Under the pieces are notes generated by a model. The model had not been told where the DNA came from, did not search any database, and saw only the letters and a program-made list of their open reading frames with translations. A DNA stretch of 64,000 nt, taken from Amphibalanus amphitrite (lineage: Eukaryota; Arthropoda; Thecostraca; Balanomorpha; Balanidae). Where the stretch lies: contig NW_024881780.1 in assembly GCF_019059575.1 (NCBI RefSeq), positions 1 through 64,000 of the forward strand, given 5' to 3'. Within the stretch, counting starts at the first letter, position 1, and each line of letters begins with the position of its first letter. Both the position numbers and the translations under genes were made by a program. Positions 19,773 through 31,394 of the stretch are shown in pieces.

Positions 19773-20270
19773 CTAACCCAGCACATACCTTTCACTTATC
19801 TGGCCATCGGACCTTACCTAATGTGTTATGTGAGAAGTTGGTGTAAGGTTGGGCTGGCTTTAGGTTAGGTTGGGCTAGTTTAGCGTTAGGTTAGGTGAGG
19901 TTAGGCGGGGTTAGGCTAGGTAGGGCTAGGTTTGATTTGGTTATGAGCCAAAAACGAATTAGGTCCGATATAGGATTTGAGGCTTGAGCGCGCTATCTCA
20001 CGCCGAAGGTCGCGCTGGTCCCGTTCCGCCGGTGGTGGATTCCAGTTCGCGGTCCCCACACGCAGTTCGAGGGTGGGGGAGACCCGGCCGAGGCATGGGC
20101 CGGTTTTGTAAAATGGCAATTTTCTTCCAGTGGGCAGTGGCTGGACCTGGTTTTTCACTATGTGTACGTGAAATTGCCTTTCGTCTGTAGTGTGTCTGAT
20201 CTTGGGATTAACAGCTTTGTCTCTAGATAACTTTTAATAAATCATGCGCTTTTTCGACCCATCAGAATAT
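19773..20270. other. Degenerate GGTTAGG repeats and unassigned sequence
   Basis: 19845-19940 is a degenerate run of GGTTAGG / GGGCTAGG units (for example GTTAGGTTAGGTGAGGTTAG). TTAGG is the usual arthropod telomere unit and such scattered runs are common in arthropod genomes; this one is too imperfect to be a telomere. The remainder shows nothing recognisable. Confidence 0.5.
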
Positions 20271-21345
20271 ACCGGGAGGTATGGGCCATGCCCCGGGAGG
20301 TATGGGCCGGTGTCATGTAGTAAAGTAATCTTGGGTGTCATGTCTTGCATTCTATTCTCGACATTGAGCACAATACTCGTGGCTGGGATCTATCTTCCCT
20401 TGAGCGCTCTTTGAGCCCAGGTACCGTATAAGCTTCCAACAGGTTACTTCATGGAGATCACACACCATATGGTCGTCGCATACAACGATTTACCAGCCAC
20501 GATACGATGCCGAACAGGAGCCCAGTTCAAAAAGGAGCTGCGGCTACATCTGCTAGGGAGGCAATGGAGTGGAATAGGCTAGAAATGTAGAGAATCTGGC
20601 TGGTCATTTGAGCTCGCATATCTTACCTGCGTATGACTGCAAAACTTGCGTGTATGCGTGTGTGTGATTGTGTGTGTCCGTGCGCGTGCTTGTAGATAAC
20701 CACAATGATCATTCGTTTAAGCATCTTGACAACGAGGCACGGAATAGCCACATAACTGTGTGAAAGTGCTTCATGATGTGTAATACAATGCAATACAATA
20801 CAATAAAATATTAATTTCGGTAAACTCAATCACGTTCCATGAAATAAGACAAATGTTTTTGTTTTCTTCGAATGCAATTTGTACTTAAATTTTCGACCTT
20901 GCGCGACAAAAATAAAACTTATTGAAGAGGACATTAAATGAAAGCATCATTTTATTGATTTAGGGTCACCGGGGATGGGTGGCCCGAACCTCCCGGTTAC
21001 GACGCCATAATGCACGTTGCATCTCAGGTCATAATCTAGCAAGAAAACTTCAAACTGTCTAACTATACATGCTTTAAACTTTATGTTAGAGATGGTCTGA
21101 CATAATAAAACGAGCCTGGTTCACATAAATCACAAATTTTCTGTATGTACCGTATTTTACTCGAAGAGGGTAAAACACTTTATCGCCGCTCATTACCAAA
21201 GAAGACTGAGGAAGATTTGGGAAATCACGTGGGTTGTATAACGAAATGGCTGCTATACCAGTTACGCGGTCAAATGTGTAAAGATACGCATCACTTCTTC
21301 AAAACTGCGATGGCCCATATCTCCCGGGGCCAATACCTCCCGGGT
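20271..21345. mobile_element. TIR element with doubled CCGGGAGGTATGGGCC ends
   Basis: CCGGGAGGTATGGGCC occurs twice at the left (20272-20287, 20293-20308) and twice inverted at the right (21312-21328 and 21330-21344). A further inverted copy lies at 20981-20996. No transposase ORF is visible. It is a non-autonomous element of unknown superfamily. Confidence 0.6.
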
Positions 21346-21412
21346 CTCCCCTACTGAAAGTTTTGTCGTGATCAGTCGATTTTGACGCGAGTTGTTTGCG
21401 AAAAGCCGAGAG
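21346..21412 (-). mobile_element. piggyBac-like (TTAA) family scrap
   Basis: CTACTGAAAGTTTTGTCGTG...GACGCGAGTTGTTTGCGAAA is a diverged reverse copy of the left-end segment at 51190-51240. It abuts the right end of the 20271-21345 element. Confidence 0.55.
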
Positions 21413-22029
21413 GGTCCTACGACATCCCTCAAAAGTGCGAGGTTGAACAGACTTCTCTGAACTCTTACTCTGATAGCTAGAAAGAAGCCCATTCTTAGAT
21501 ACAGCCCATCTGTTGCGTTGATAACAATAGGCAAGGGGACAAACGCTAGCAAACCTCATCCCTCCCCCTCCCCACATGCACACATCACATCACATCCACA
21601 CCAGCCTTTTTACGGTTCTTCCGGTGGTCAAGCGCTACATTATAAAAAAAATCGGCATTTCTTACTAATAAACTATTTCTAACTACTTCCCTGCAATTAT
21701 GGCAGCTGTAGCAGCGTTATCACCGGATCGCCATTGGCCCAGTTACCTACCCTCCATCAACAGGCAGGCCTCAGCGCTACCGAGACTAGACGGCAATCAA
21801 ACACTTTTCACTTTCTCAGACTGCTCGTCCGTGACGGAGACAGTGCCGCCAGCTTCACCGCTGGTCAGCCGGAACATATGACGGAGCACACAGATTACGA
21901 GCCGCTGTTACCGTTTAATTCGACATCCTACCCATCGCACAGAGAACGCTGGACGGTCGTCGTAAAATCAGAACATCGACAGTGTTGCCACTGACTTTAA
22001 GTAGGTATTTAAGCAGAAGATGCTTATTC
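21413..22029. other. Intergenic, nothing recognised
   Basis: No gene or clear repeat was supported. Confidence 0.35.
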
Positions 22030-23340
22030 AGGAGATTGTAGCGGCTCACAGGACGTTAACACTAGATCAGGAAACAGCAGCCTATCACAGGACTGTCGCA
22101 GCTCCAGGAGATTGCAGCGGCTCAAAGACGGACAACTATTTCAGGAGAGTGCGGCAACTCACAGGACACTATATAAGGAGACTGCAGCGACTCACAAGAC
22201 AGTAACTTTGTAAGAGACTGCAGCGGCTCACAAGACAGTAACACTGCATCATGAGACTGCAGCGACTCACAGAAGAGTAACACTGCATCAGGAGACTGCA
22301 GCGACTCACAGGACAGTAACACTATATAAGGAGACTGCAGCGACTCACAAGACAGTAACTTTTCAGGAGACTGCAGCGGCTCACAGGACAGTAACTTTTC
22401 AGGAGACTGCAGCGGCTCACAAGACAGTAGCACTGCATCATGAGAGTGCAGCGACTCACAGAAGAGTAACACTATTTCAGGAGACTGCAGCGACTCATAG
22501 AACTGTCGCAAATCCAGGTGACTGCAGCGACTCACAAGACGGTAACGCTATTTTAGGAGACCGCAGCAGCTCACAGGACGGTAACATTGTATCGGGAGAC
22601 TGCAGCGACTCACAAGACAGTACCTTTTCCAGAGACTGCAGCGGCGCGCGGCGCACAAGACAGTAACACTGCATCATGAGACTGCAGCGACTCACAGAAG
22701 TGTAACACAACTTCAGAAGACTGCAGCGGCTCACAAGACAGTAACACTGCATCAGGAGAGTGCAGCGACTCACAGAAGAGTAACGCTATTTCAGGAGACT
22801 GCAGCGACTCATAGAACTGTCACAAATCCAGGAGACTGCAGCGACTCACAAGACGGTAACGCTATTTTAGGAGACCGCAGCAGCTCACAGGACGGTAACA
22901 TTGTATCGGGAGACTGCAGCGACTCACAAGACAGTAACTTTTCCAGAGACTGCAGCGGCGCGCGGCGCACAAGACAGAAACACTAGATCAGGAGAGTGCA
23001 GCGAATCACAGAAGTGTAACACAACTTCAGAAGACTGCATGGCGACTCACAGGACTGTACATACTACTCAACTTCAGGAAGCTGCAGTAGTTATCAAGAC
23101 AGTAACACTATTGCAGGAGACTACCCTGGCGGATCCAGGAGGACATCCAATGCACAATTGATCGGAATCCGATGAGTCTTTTTTTAATTCAGTGAAACCT
23201 TTTCGGGGGTATGACTCCTTCACGCAACATTCGAGACCGTCTTTCTGGATCCGCCAATGGGTGACATAGGTGACTCAAAATAGTTATTCAGGAGACTGCG
23301 GCGACTCACAAGACGCTATTTCGGGAGACTGCGGCCCCTC
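22030..23340. repeat. 39-bp minisatellite (GGAGACTGCAGCGACTCACA units) with higher-order repeat
   Basis: About thirty units built on GGAGACTGCAGCGACTCACA then (A/G)GACAGTAACACT. The usual period is 39 bp with shorter variants. Most units have a CTGCAG site. A block of about eight units is duplicated: 22480-22660 recurs at 22795-22975 (offset 315 bp), down to the odd GCGGCGCGCGGCGCACAAGA unit. Because 39 is divisible by three, minus-strand frames read as CESLQSP...VLLS repeats; I regard these as incidental. The array is interrupted by a small inverted-repeat element at 23127-23256. Confidence 0.9.
23127..23256. mobile_element. Small MITE inserted in the minisatellite
   Basis: TGGCGGATCCAG (23127) and its mirror CTGGATCCGCCA (ending 23256) bound 130 bp that contain no minisatellite units, while units continue on both sides. 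The ends resemble hAT-type TGGCGGATC termini. Confidence 0.6.
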
Positions 23341-25059
23341 ACAGGAAAGCAGCACTTTAAAGAAAAGCAGTGGCTAACAAGGCAATGCTGAATGCCCATT
23401 GCTTTTGGAGACTTCAGTCATCAGTAACTCTGCTGACTGGCAAAAAAAACGACTTCAGAACACTGCAACTGCTCGCAATACTGCAACACGTAGCTTACAT
23501 TACTTTAGGAGATCGCGGTGGCATAAAGTGATCCAAATCAAAGCGGTAATACTTTTTCAAAGACCACATGGGCAGTGGCTCAGTAACACATAGGTACTAT
23601 GACTGTCGCTCTTAGTTGTATCTTTTTTTAGCGAAGATGTAACTCAATTAGGGGTGAAACAGTGAGGGTGTTGCAGTTGCACCCCTCCTAGCCCCAAATG
23701 GTAGGTGTATAAAACTCATAGATCCGAAAAGGGTTAAAGATCAATTGTTTGACCTTTCATTTTATCGTATTTACGTTCAGGTTTGTATTTAGGTATCATA
23801 TTTACGTATTTACGCATAGATTTGCTTTGTAAGTGCTCGCGATCCTGTCTTCAAAACTTTTGTCTCACAATATACCATTTTATTTGGCATTAGGTATAAA
23901 AGTGTTCACTTTCTAAGACCAATGATTCCGTTGTATCCTGGAGTGCTTGTTCTGTGGACGTTACAGAGCAAGAGGCAATGCTCTGGATAAAACCGATCAT
24001 ATTGCTCGTTAGTGCAGGAGATATGAAAGTGACCGCGGTACTCAAATGGCTAGAAACATGCTAGGTGCCGTCGAGTCCAACCTCACTTGGAACGCAGGAC
24101 TCAATCCATTGCTGTCCTGCGATGACGCAATCTGAGGTAAGTCATTACTAGAACGGTAATCGTCTTCGGACTAGCCGGGCGGAACGAACGGAGCGCCGTG
24201 TCATAGCATTTACGGCAGTGTTAGCCCACCAGAGATCCATTTCTAAAGAGAAACTAAGCCGCAACTGTCCTGAACATGTAGTGTCTGATTATAGTACACC
24301 ATGCAGGTATACGCTTGTTCTTGTTCACGATATGATACTGACGGACACTTCTCGCCATATTAGATCGTGTATGTTTTTCTGATAGGTATTGACATAATCG
24401 GAAGGGTCAAAGATATTAAGGATTAGTGGCGCCAATCGGAACTTGTATGTACCTTCGGTATTCCGATTTTGTCCAATGTCTTATTCGGAATTTGGATGGA
24501 TAAAGAAACGTTGGACAATCACTTGCTACACCTCAACATTTTTATAAAGTAATCGTGTGTAGCATTGATTGGCGGGTAAGGAGCTCAGCTTTCGATATGA
24601 TTAACACTTTTGGGCTGGTACCCAATTGTACATTAAAAGCATATAAATTACAGTACTGAGTGTTGATTATTGCGTAGTTTTCGCACATCTTTGGAAAAAT
24701 GGTTGACTTTGACATTTTGGGACGGACAGTCGACGAAAATGCCGGCCATTGGACGGCCATTGGACATACCTACACTTTTTTAACTAGCCCCACTATTAAG
24801 GATGGTCCATCTACAAATGCACAGATATGCCAGTTATGCTGCTGTGAAAACCCAGAAAGGCATTAGATGGAATAGAAGATCAACGACCAATTCACTTTTC
24901 GCCATACCACGTTTAAAAAAGAAATATGGGTATGAGCGTCTGGCTGTCAGGAGAGAAACAATTTAAACAAAAATAATAATAATTATAGAGCCAACAGTCT
25001 GAGTGTAAACGCAGGATGCACAACAACGGGTTCGGATTGAACTGCTAAACATTAACCTT
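23341..25059. other. Intergenic, nothing recognised
   Basis: No coding, RNA or repeat feature could be supported in this 1.7-kb stretch. Confidence 0.35.
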
Positions 25060-26500
25060 TGATGGAGACAAGATAGAGCGATGAACTCAGGTGGAATGTG
25101 TTCCGGCAATGACTATGGTTCGAACTTCGAATGATATGCAGCATGACTTTTCCGGTTAAGTCATGACCTTGACCTGAGGTCAAATTTAACCCTAGAACGC
25201 CTAGGGGGGGTTGTATCAACCCCCCCCTGAGGTTTTTTCGAAGTGCACGCTAAACGGCTTGTCGTAGCGGGCTGAAATTTTCAATACCCTCTGGGGCAAC
25301 CTTTGCGCATCTTTTGCCGAAAAAAATTGATCGGGTCATGTCAGGTCACGGAGTTATGACGTCATAAGAGGTACAGCCTCCGGCCGACAGTTACCAAACG
25401 TGTGCGCCGAATCCCTAGGTTTTCTGCCGGTGATACCCACATTGTTTGATGGATCATGATGAAACTTCCCATGCATGTTGGGGCAAGCATTGGCTATCGT
25501 GTGGTGCAAGAAAATTGACCGGGTCAGGTCAGGTCACGGAGCTATGACGTCACAAGAGGAACAGCGTCCGGTACTATTTTTGAAAAGCGCCCGAACCACT
25601 ATTTTGCTAATTCTTGTCACCTCAATGGGAATATGCAGCAATATTAGCTTCTATAGGGAGCAAATGGACCTCCCAAATCCAAAAATACAATCAGATTTCA
25701 AAAATTTAAATTTTGATTTTTCGAATTTCTGCCGCCGACTGTGACCTTGCCGACTTCCGGCGCTCCCAACGCGCCATTTTTAGAGCTAGTGAAACGAAAT
25801 ACATACCAAACGATAGAGAATTGATCAAGGAACACGATAGTGAAGGTTTCAAGTCGATATCTCCCACCGTTTTTCCGCAATCGCCGCGGAAAGTTGAAAA
25901 AGTTTGATTTTTTAGGAAAATTTGACCTTTGACCGGTCATAAGTAGGTCAAATGTTGACCTAGGACCAAAAAATATACCACCAATCGCGAGATCTCGTTG
26001 AGAGCAATCCGTTGGTTTTTTCCGCTAAGCTCTACGACCTTCCGTTTCGAAACGCCAGGGGGGGTCGTAACAACCCCCCCCCCTGGTCGTTCGTGTTATG
26101 AGAAATGGCCTGGTCGTGCGAGGGTTAAAAGCTGTCTTTTTCAGCCCAACTTATACTTCATTCGATAAGTCTCCACAAGAGAAACACGATGGTGGCAAAA
26201 TGAATGTTATGATGAAGGTATAAACGCCAGGGTTATTGCCAAATTTGTTGGAAAATTGATTCGGCGAAATCTGTCTATTATGGTGTTTTTAGTGCCCTCT
26301 GTGGGCCAAACCGTTGAACTTAATTGAGGTTAGGTTAGGTTCTATTTCGCGAGTCTCTATAGCCTTTTTGGTTTACGAATTTCGCCGATTTGTAAAGATG
26401 TCAAAATCGGGAGTTTTTGTGATAGGTAATATTACGTCTGACGACCTCCAGTGAACTCAAGGATGACATGGCTGTAAATAACCTTCACAATTCTGAAAGA
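25060..26500. mobile_element. Old piggyBac-like copy hosting a younger one
   Basis: 25060-25185 (GACAAGATAGAGCGATGAAC ... CATGACCTTGACCTGAGGTC) and 26129 onward (CTTCATTCGATAAGTC...GAGAAACACGATGG) are the two sides of one copy of the TTAA palindrome family, comparable with 1-230 and 32740-32930. The copy lacks recognisable termini. A complete family member sits in its centre. Confidence 0.65.
25186..26128. mobile_element. piggyBac-like (TTAA) element, complete, nested
   Basis: TTAA at 25186-25189 and 26125-26128. The left end CCCTAGAACGCCTAGG is followed by the hairpin G-run TTGTATCAA C-run; the right end has G-run TCGTAACAA C-run and closes with GTGCGAGGG. The left terminus CCCTAGAA equals that of the original piggyBac element. 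Interior: GGTCAGGTCACGGAG(T/C)TATGACGTCA occurs twice (about 25335 and 25528). Non-coding, 935 bp between the TTAA sites. Confidence 0.8.
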
Positions 26501-26766
26501 TATTACAGCGAACTCTATATTGCCTGTCTCGGTGTCTATCTTTCATAGTTTGGGACCACACGATAGCCCTTCCAATTCCCCCACCCAACATGACAAAGTT
26601 GGCCGAAGCCCCCACCCGGGAGCAGGTTCAGCACAACACTGTTGGCAGAATGCAAAAAGGCAGAAGCCAAGAAATATGAGATGCCCTCATCCTTCCGAGA
26701 CAATAGAAGCATCTAATTCTATACTTCGCAGGTGCAAATGGTGAAGATCTGGAGTACCAATTGTAT

Positions 26767-26917
26767 CGACAGTTCCGAGCAAGAACATCCTGTGTCAAAT
26801 TTTTCGAAATTGAGATGTTCATACCATTCGACTCAGCTCGTCGAGCTGAGTCGACTAGTATAAAAATCTCAACTTCGAAAAATTTGACACTAAGGATGTT
26901 CTTGCTCGGAACTGTCG
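26767..26917. repeat. 151-bp near-perfect palindrome
   Basis: CGACAGTTCCGAGCAAGAAC (from about 26767) is mirrored by GTTCTTGCTCGGAACTGTCG (ending 26917). The arms are about 75 bp and meet at GACTCAGCTCGTCGAGCTGAGTC with almost no loop. It is a fold-back element or a very recent inverted duplication. Confidence 0.8.
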
Positions 26918-27210
26918 GTATGCTTGTGTACTGTGTATCAAAGACAGGACGGGCAGATATATTTACCTAAATATATTCGTTTCATGAGAAGTTAAATCTC
27001 ATTAAAAATATCGAGCGACACATCTTGTCTCACATCTGACCCGGTCGGCGGTAGTTCAACGTGTCCGTACTCTGTGTTCCCCTTTGAGCAGCCCGGCCAG
27101 CCATCGATCGCTGGCTCCGATCTGCGAGGGAGATAGGGGAGAGACCATCGGCGGCCGCCCATGGAGAAACCCCGCCCGAGAAACTCGGCTCCGGCGACGG
27201 CCGAGGCTCA
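26918..27210. other. Cuticle gene 5' flank
   Basis: About 290 bp between the palindrome and the core promoter of the cuticle gene. Nothing specific is recognised. Confidence 0.35.
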
Positions 27211-27214
27211 GGGC

Positions 27215-27250
27215 CATAAAGGGCCGACGCCGGCTCGACGAGGCACAGTC
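27215..27250 (+). promoter_or_regulatory. Probable core promoter of the cuticle gene
   Basis: A TATA-like CATAAAG at 27215-27221 is followed about 30 bp later by an initiator-like CACAGTC (27244-27250), seven bases before the start codon. The spacing is right for TATA plus Inr. The leader would be very short, so the true start could lie further upstream. Confidence 0.45.
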
Positions 27251-27256
27251 GCTACC

Positions 27257-28560
27257 ATGACTTCCTTCAGCAGTGTACGTCACAGTGTCCGGTGTTGAGC
27301 TTATCATAGGGTGTGCGGTGTGTTGGCCTAGTGCAGCCCGATAGCCTGTGCCGTCCTCAAAACGGAGCAGTGCTGAAGCATAAAGGCTAAGTTGGCTACG
27401 TTGTAGGGTGGGTGGGGGTGGGGGCAATTGAATTTAGACTAGCATTGTGTCTATATAAGTTGTCATACTGTCCTTTTCCAATCATTCTCTTATTTCAGTC
27501 CATGGCACATGCCTTTCGGACATGAAAAAGCCAGTTGCGAAAAGTGTTAATTTCCGTCAGGTGCTTAGACCTATGCACCCTGTTTCAGGCCCCATTTCTG
27601 CTCTCTTTTTCTGTACGTAACTACGTTTGACTTCTTGACCTAACCTCCGACCTGACTGTCCTTAGGCCGTGTGTCTGGTGGCGCTGCTCGCTGTCGTCGC
27701 CTGCCAGGATGGCGGCTACAAGGAGCCACAGGGCTACTTCCAGTACCTAAACGTGCCTGCCCACAAGCAGTACGAGTTCGGATGGAAGCGCGGCAACCCG
27801 CATCATTTCATCGGACGATATGAGCAGGCCAAAGATCATCGGTTCCGCACCCGGGTACGTGATAAAAGGGAGAGTTCTCCTGTTACTCCTCAACCAGAGA
27901 AGGTACTTTCAAAGTAACGCATGGTTCTAAATACCTACCGGCTTCATATTACGAAATGCATACCAATCCTCATTCCCATGCAACTGCTAATGAGTGCAAC
28001 TAATCTCAAAACGGCCACGGCCAGTGAGCTTTAGCTATTATTTCATCATATGTCACCTATGAGGTATGTACAGCCCACCGCTAAAGTAATGTAGGGTTTT
28101 ACCAATCTCAACGGTTGGCTTTGACTGGCGATTGTTTAATGCGGACTGATCGAAAAGAAGATGTCAATAGCCAAAGTTGCAGCTGCAAGGGTGACGATAC
28201 ATATAAGCTACATTCAAAGTTTCATTGTAGTCTGGCTAATCATTCCTAAGCTTCAGAAGCAGAACATACCCATGACTGAAACCCCACATTACTTCTGCTG
28301 TGGACTGTACATTTGGATGGATTAAATGGGATTTTCTCCATACTGAGCTCCTTGATTGAAAGATACCGTGTCTTATAACCCTCTCTCCTTTGCAGGTGAA
28401 CTGGGGCGACTCGAAGGGAGGACACGGTGAGCACTACTTCGAGTACAACCACGCACCCAAGGGCTACGGAGGAGAACACCACGCGCAGGACTACTCGGAG
28501 CCGGAGCCCGCCTACGCGCCGGAGCTGCCCGCCTACCCGCCTCTCCCGCACGTGGCGTGA
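27257..28560 (+). CDS. Secreted cuticle-type structural protein
   Basis: Three exons join in frame: 27257-27274, 27666-27854 and 28396-28560, each intron in phase 0 with GT/AG ends (donor GTACGT twice). The product is 123 residues. The signal peptide begins MTSFSS and continues AVCLVALLAVVACQ across the first intron, the short-first-exon layout that arthropod cuticle genes typically show. The mature part is Tyr-, Gly- and His-rich: YFQYLNVPAHKQYEFGWKRG, then RYEQAKDHRFRTRVNWGD, then GEHYFEYNHAPKGYGG, ending in a Pro/Glu/Tyr tail. The YEFG...KRGNPHH...RVNW...EYNH pattern resembles arthropod extracellular cuticle proteins, but I do not see a standard RR consensus, so no subfamily is given. The donor at 27855 could be read through to a stop at 27915-27917, but the exon 3 continuation fits better. 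Function in the exoskeleton is inferred. Confidence 0.8.
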
Positions 28561-28924
28561 ACACGCCCCTCAATGACGGCAGTGAGCGCCGCGTGAACCC
28601 CACCTCAGCCATATCAGCACGTGCGGAGAAAACCCAGCCGACGCCTGGCGACGCGCGTGTCCAAGTCGATGTTACGTGAAGGTTGTTATTGGAACGTTGA
28701 ATGCTGCTGTAGACTGCATATCATGTTTTGAGTTGTAAATGTGCAGGTCTCGAATGAATATACATATGACACAAAATCTGATACCAATGAATGATCAAAC
28801 GGTTTTGGTAGACTAACGTTCAAAGCACACAGCAGACCCTGACCTGGAGTCGGAGCCAGAGTGGTAGTCGAATTACGGAACTCGGAGTCGGGTTCGGAAT
28901 GTTGGCTGTCGAAACTACATGGTC
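28561..28924. other. 3' flank of the cuticle gene
   Basis: No second gene is seen. No canonical AATAAA was found; AATATA at about 28758 is a possible weak polyadenylation signal. Confidence 0.35.
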
Positions 28925-28949
28925 TCCGTAGGCAGTGGCGTAGACAGGG

Positions 28950-30060
28950 GGGGCCATGGGGGCCATGGCCCCCCCTTTCCGCCCAGCCGCCCAAATGGCG
29001 CCCCAATTAGCGCCGACTAGGCTGATGCCGTTTTACAGAGAGAGCATGAATTAAAAAGTGATGTGCAGGCAGGGATCGAACTCAATATCTCTTTGGGGGT
29101 GCCTGGACACCTAAATAATCTCCAGGGCACCCCCAAATACGACCTGAGCCCCCAAATGTTGAAGGGCGCCCCTCCGGAAACCAGAATATTCCGAACCTCC
29201 AGGGTCGATGGCGCCCCTGAAGAGCCGCTGGCACCCACCTAAACGGAACAGTCGCCCCATTAAAGCTTGATGGCGCCCCTCTAGAGCACCCGGCGCCCCT
29301 CTGAAGTTCACAGCTGCCCCAATCGACCCATCCAAGATCGATCCCTGAAACCACTGGCGCCCCTCTAAAGCACCCGCATTCTTCTCAAGATCACAGTCGC
29401 CCTATCCGAGATCAATAGCGCCCTCAAGAGCCACTAGCGCCCCACCCCCTTGAGACTGAAGTCGTCCCGCTTGAGACTAAAGTCGCCCCATTCAAGCCCA
29501 ATGACGCCCCTCCAGAGCGTCCGGCGCGCTTCTGAAGATCACGCCCATCTAAACGAAGGTTACAGCTGCCCCATCTTAAGATCGATGGCAGCCCTCTGAA
29601 ACCAATGGCGCCCTTCTAGACTACCCGGCACCCCTCTGAAAATCACATTCGCCCCATCCGAGACAACGCCCCTGGAGACTACAGTCGGCCCACCCAAGCT
29701 CAAGCCCCTCCAGAGCCTCCCTGCGGCGCCCTGCTGAAGGCAACAGTGGCCCCATCCATGCCCAATGGCGCCCCTCAACGCCGTTCTAAAGATCACAGTC
29801 GCCCCATCAATCCGAGGTCGCTGGCGCCCCTCAAGAGCCACTGGCGCTCACCTGAACCGGGGCTTCAGTCGGCCCATCTTTGATCAATGGCGCCCCTCTG
29901 AAACCACTGATGCTCCTCTGAAAATCCCAGTCGGACCATCCGAGATCAATGGCGCCCCTCTAGAGCACCCGGTGCCCTTCTGAAGATCACATTCGCCCTA
30001 TCCGAGGTCGTTGACGCCCTCCAGTAGTCACTGACGCGAAACTGAATTGGATACTTCGGT
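28950..30060. repeat. Degenerate GGCGCCCCTCTGAAG/AGAGC repeats
   Basis: Over a kilobase of loosely repeated phrases such as GGCGCCCCTCTAGAGCACCC, GAAGATCACAGTCGCCCC and ATCCGAGATCAATGGCGCCC. The minus-strand reading frames across it are consequences of the repeats. Confidence 0.75.
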
Positions 30061-31394
30061 CGCCCCCCCCCCCCGAAACCACTGACGCTAGGCAATTTTT
30101 TTGACAATGGGGCTTTCTCATCGACACCAAGGGCCCTTTTCAAGATGCAGCAGCTAGGCGGCGCCGAGCTGGGCTTGGATGTGCCAAGCGAAGCGTTCCT
30201 TATTAGGCAGCCTTGTAAGTGCCACCCTCGTTGCGATACCGCCCCTCAACGCGACGCTGCCCCTTCACCGTACAATGCCACCCCTCAATGCAAGTTGCAC
30301 CCCTCAGCGCTGTGCCGCCCATTATTGCGATGCCGACAGCGCCTAGCAGTGGGGTGCCGCCCCCAGCGTAAGCGTTTTTTTTTTATTGAACCTGCTGGGG
30401 GTGTTCGAACATCTATATTACTATTTGAGGAGGGTGCGTCTGTCCGTTACCGAGGTCCCGACTTGGTGGTGCTTTGCGTGGACTGCAGGCCAGACCGTTG
30501 CACCTAGCCCGGTGAAATTTGCACAACTCATAGATCAAGGATGCGCGACGTGCCTTTGAGGGGTCTCAGCTCGATCGGGTCGATAGGGAGCGCGTGGTGC
30601 GTGCTCAAAAAGTGCAAATTCGCGTCATAGACTTTACATGTATAAATCGGCGTGCGAAATCGGGCGAAAATGGCTAATTTTGGCCGACACGGGTCCAGTT
30701 CCCGTGCAATATCTTGGTGACCAGGGATCCGACCGGCACGGGGAAAACAGCATCGTGTACAGAATTGAACGGGCTATTGAATGGTGTGCAATGCAGAGGA
30801 TAGCACGCGCCACGTGCACCGGAGAGGGCACTTTTATTTGAAAAATTGCGGTTTTTGAGGGATTTTGGAATTAATTTTATTTTTAGGTGACCGTTAAATG
30901 GAGCGAGTTGAATCAACGCCTATTTGCAAGAGAAAGGTACCGCCTCTCATATAAAAATTATGAAAAGCTGATTGATCCAAATCAAGGTGGTGCAAATCAC
31001 AGGAGTAAATGGTGTTTGTCAATTTTGTGTCACTTTATCAATCACACGGGTTTTGCTCCATGATCTGATATTTCTGGGAATTAAAAATGGCACTGTTGGA
31101 AAGAGCATTCAATTCTGTCCAAGGTTCAGTCTTCATTTTTGCATGATGAGCAACAGTATTCTTAAAAATGTAAATGTTCCAAACCATTACATCGTCATTT
31201 TTAGCGAAATTCATCGATGGCCCTCAAAAGACTTCACGCCAGTTTTCAAATCATTCTAAAGTAGAACGCATGAGAATACGACACGTGCACCTCGATGCGA
31301 TGTATCTTTTTGTTTTCTTACAAAATGCTTGGCCGTCAAAAAGCAATCGAACGAAATGGATATCTACCAACCAAATCGACACAGACCAACCCAG
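30061..31394. other. Interior of the hAT-like element, nothing recognised
   Basis: 30220-30370 has further short repeats (CTCAACGC...GCCGCCC). The rest shows no coding or RNA feature. Confidence 0.4.

Noticed and set aside
19845-19940. Telomeric TTAGG array
   Set aside because: Units are irregular and short; it is only a degenerate interstitial run.
22122-22773. Minus-strand frames of 137 and 92 residues with CESLQSP repeats
   Set aside because: Produced by the 39-bp minisatellite; no signal, domain or splice structure.
22030-23340. CRISPR array
   Set aside because: Repeats are contiguous and diverged with no unique spacers, and the genome is eukaryotic.
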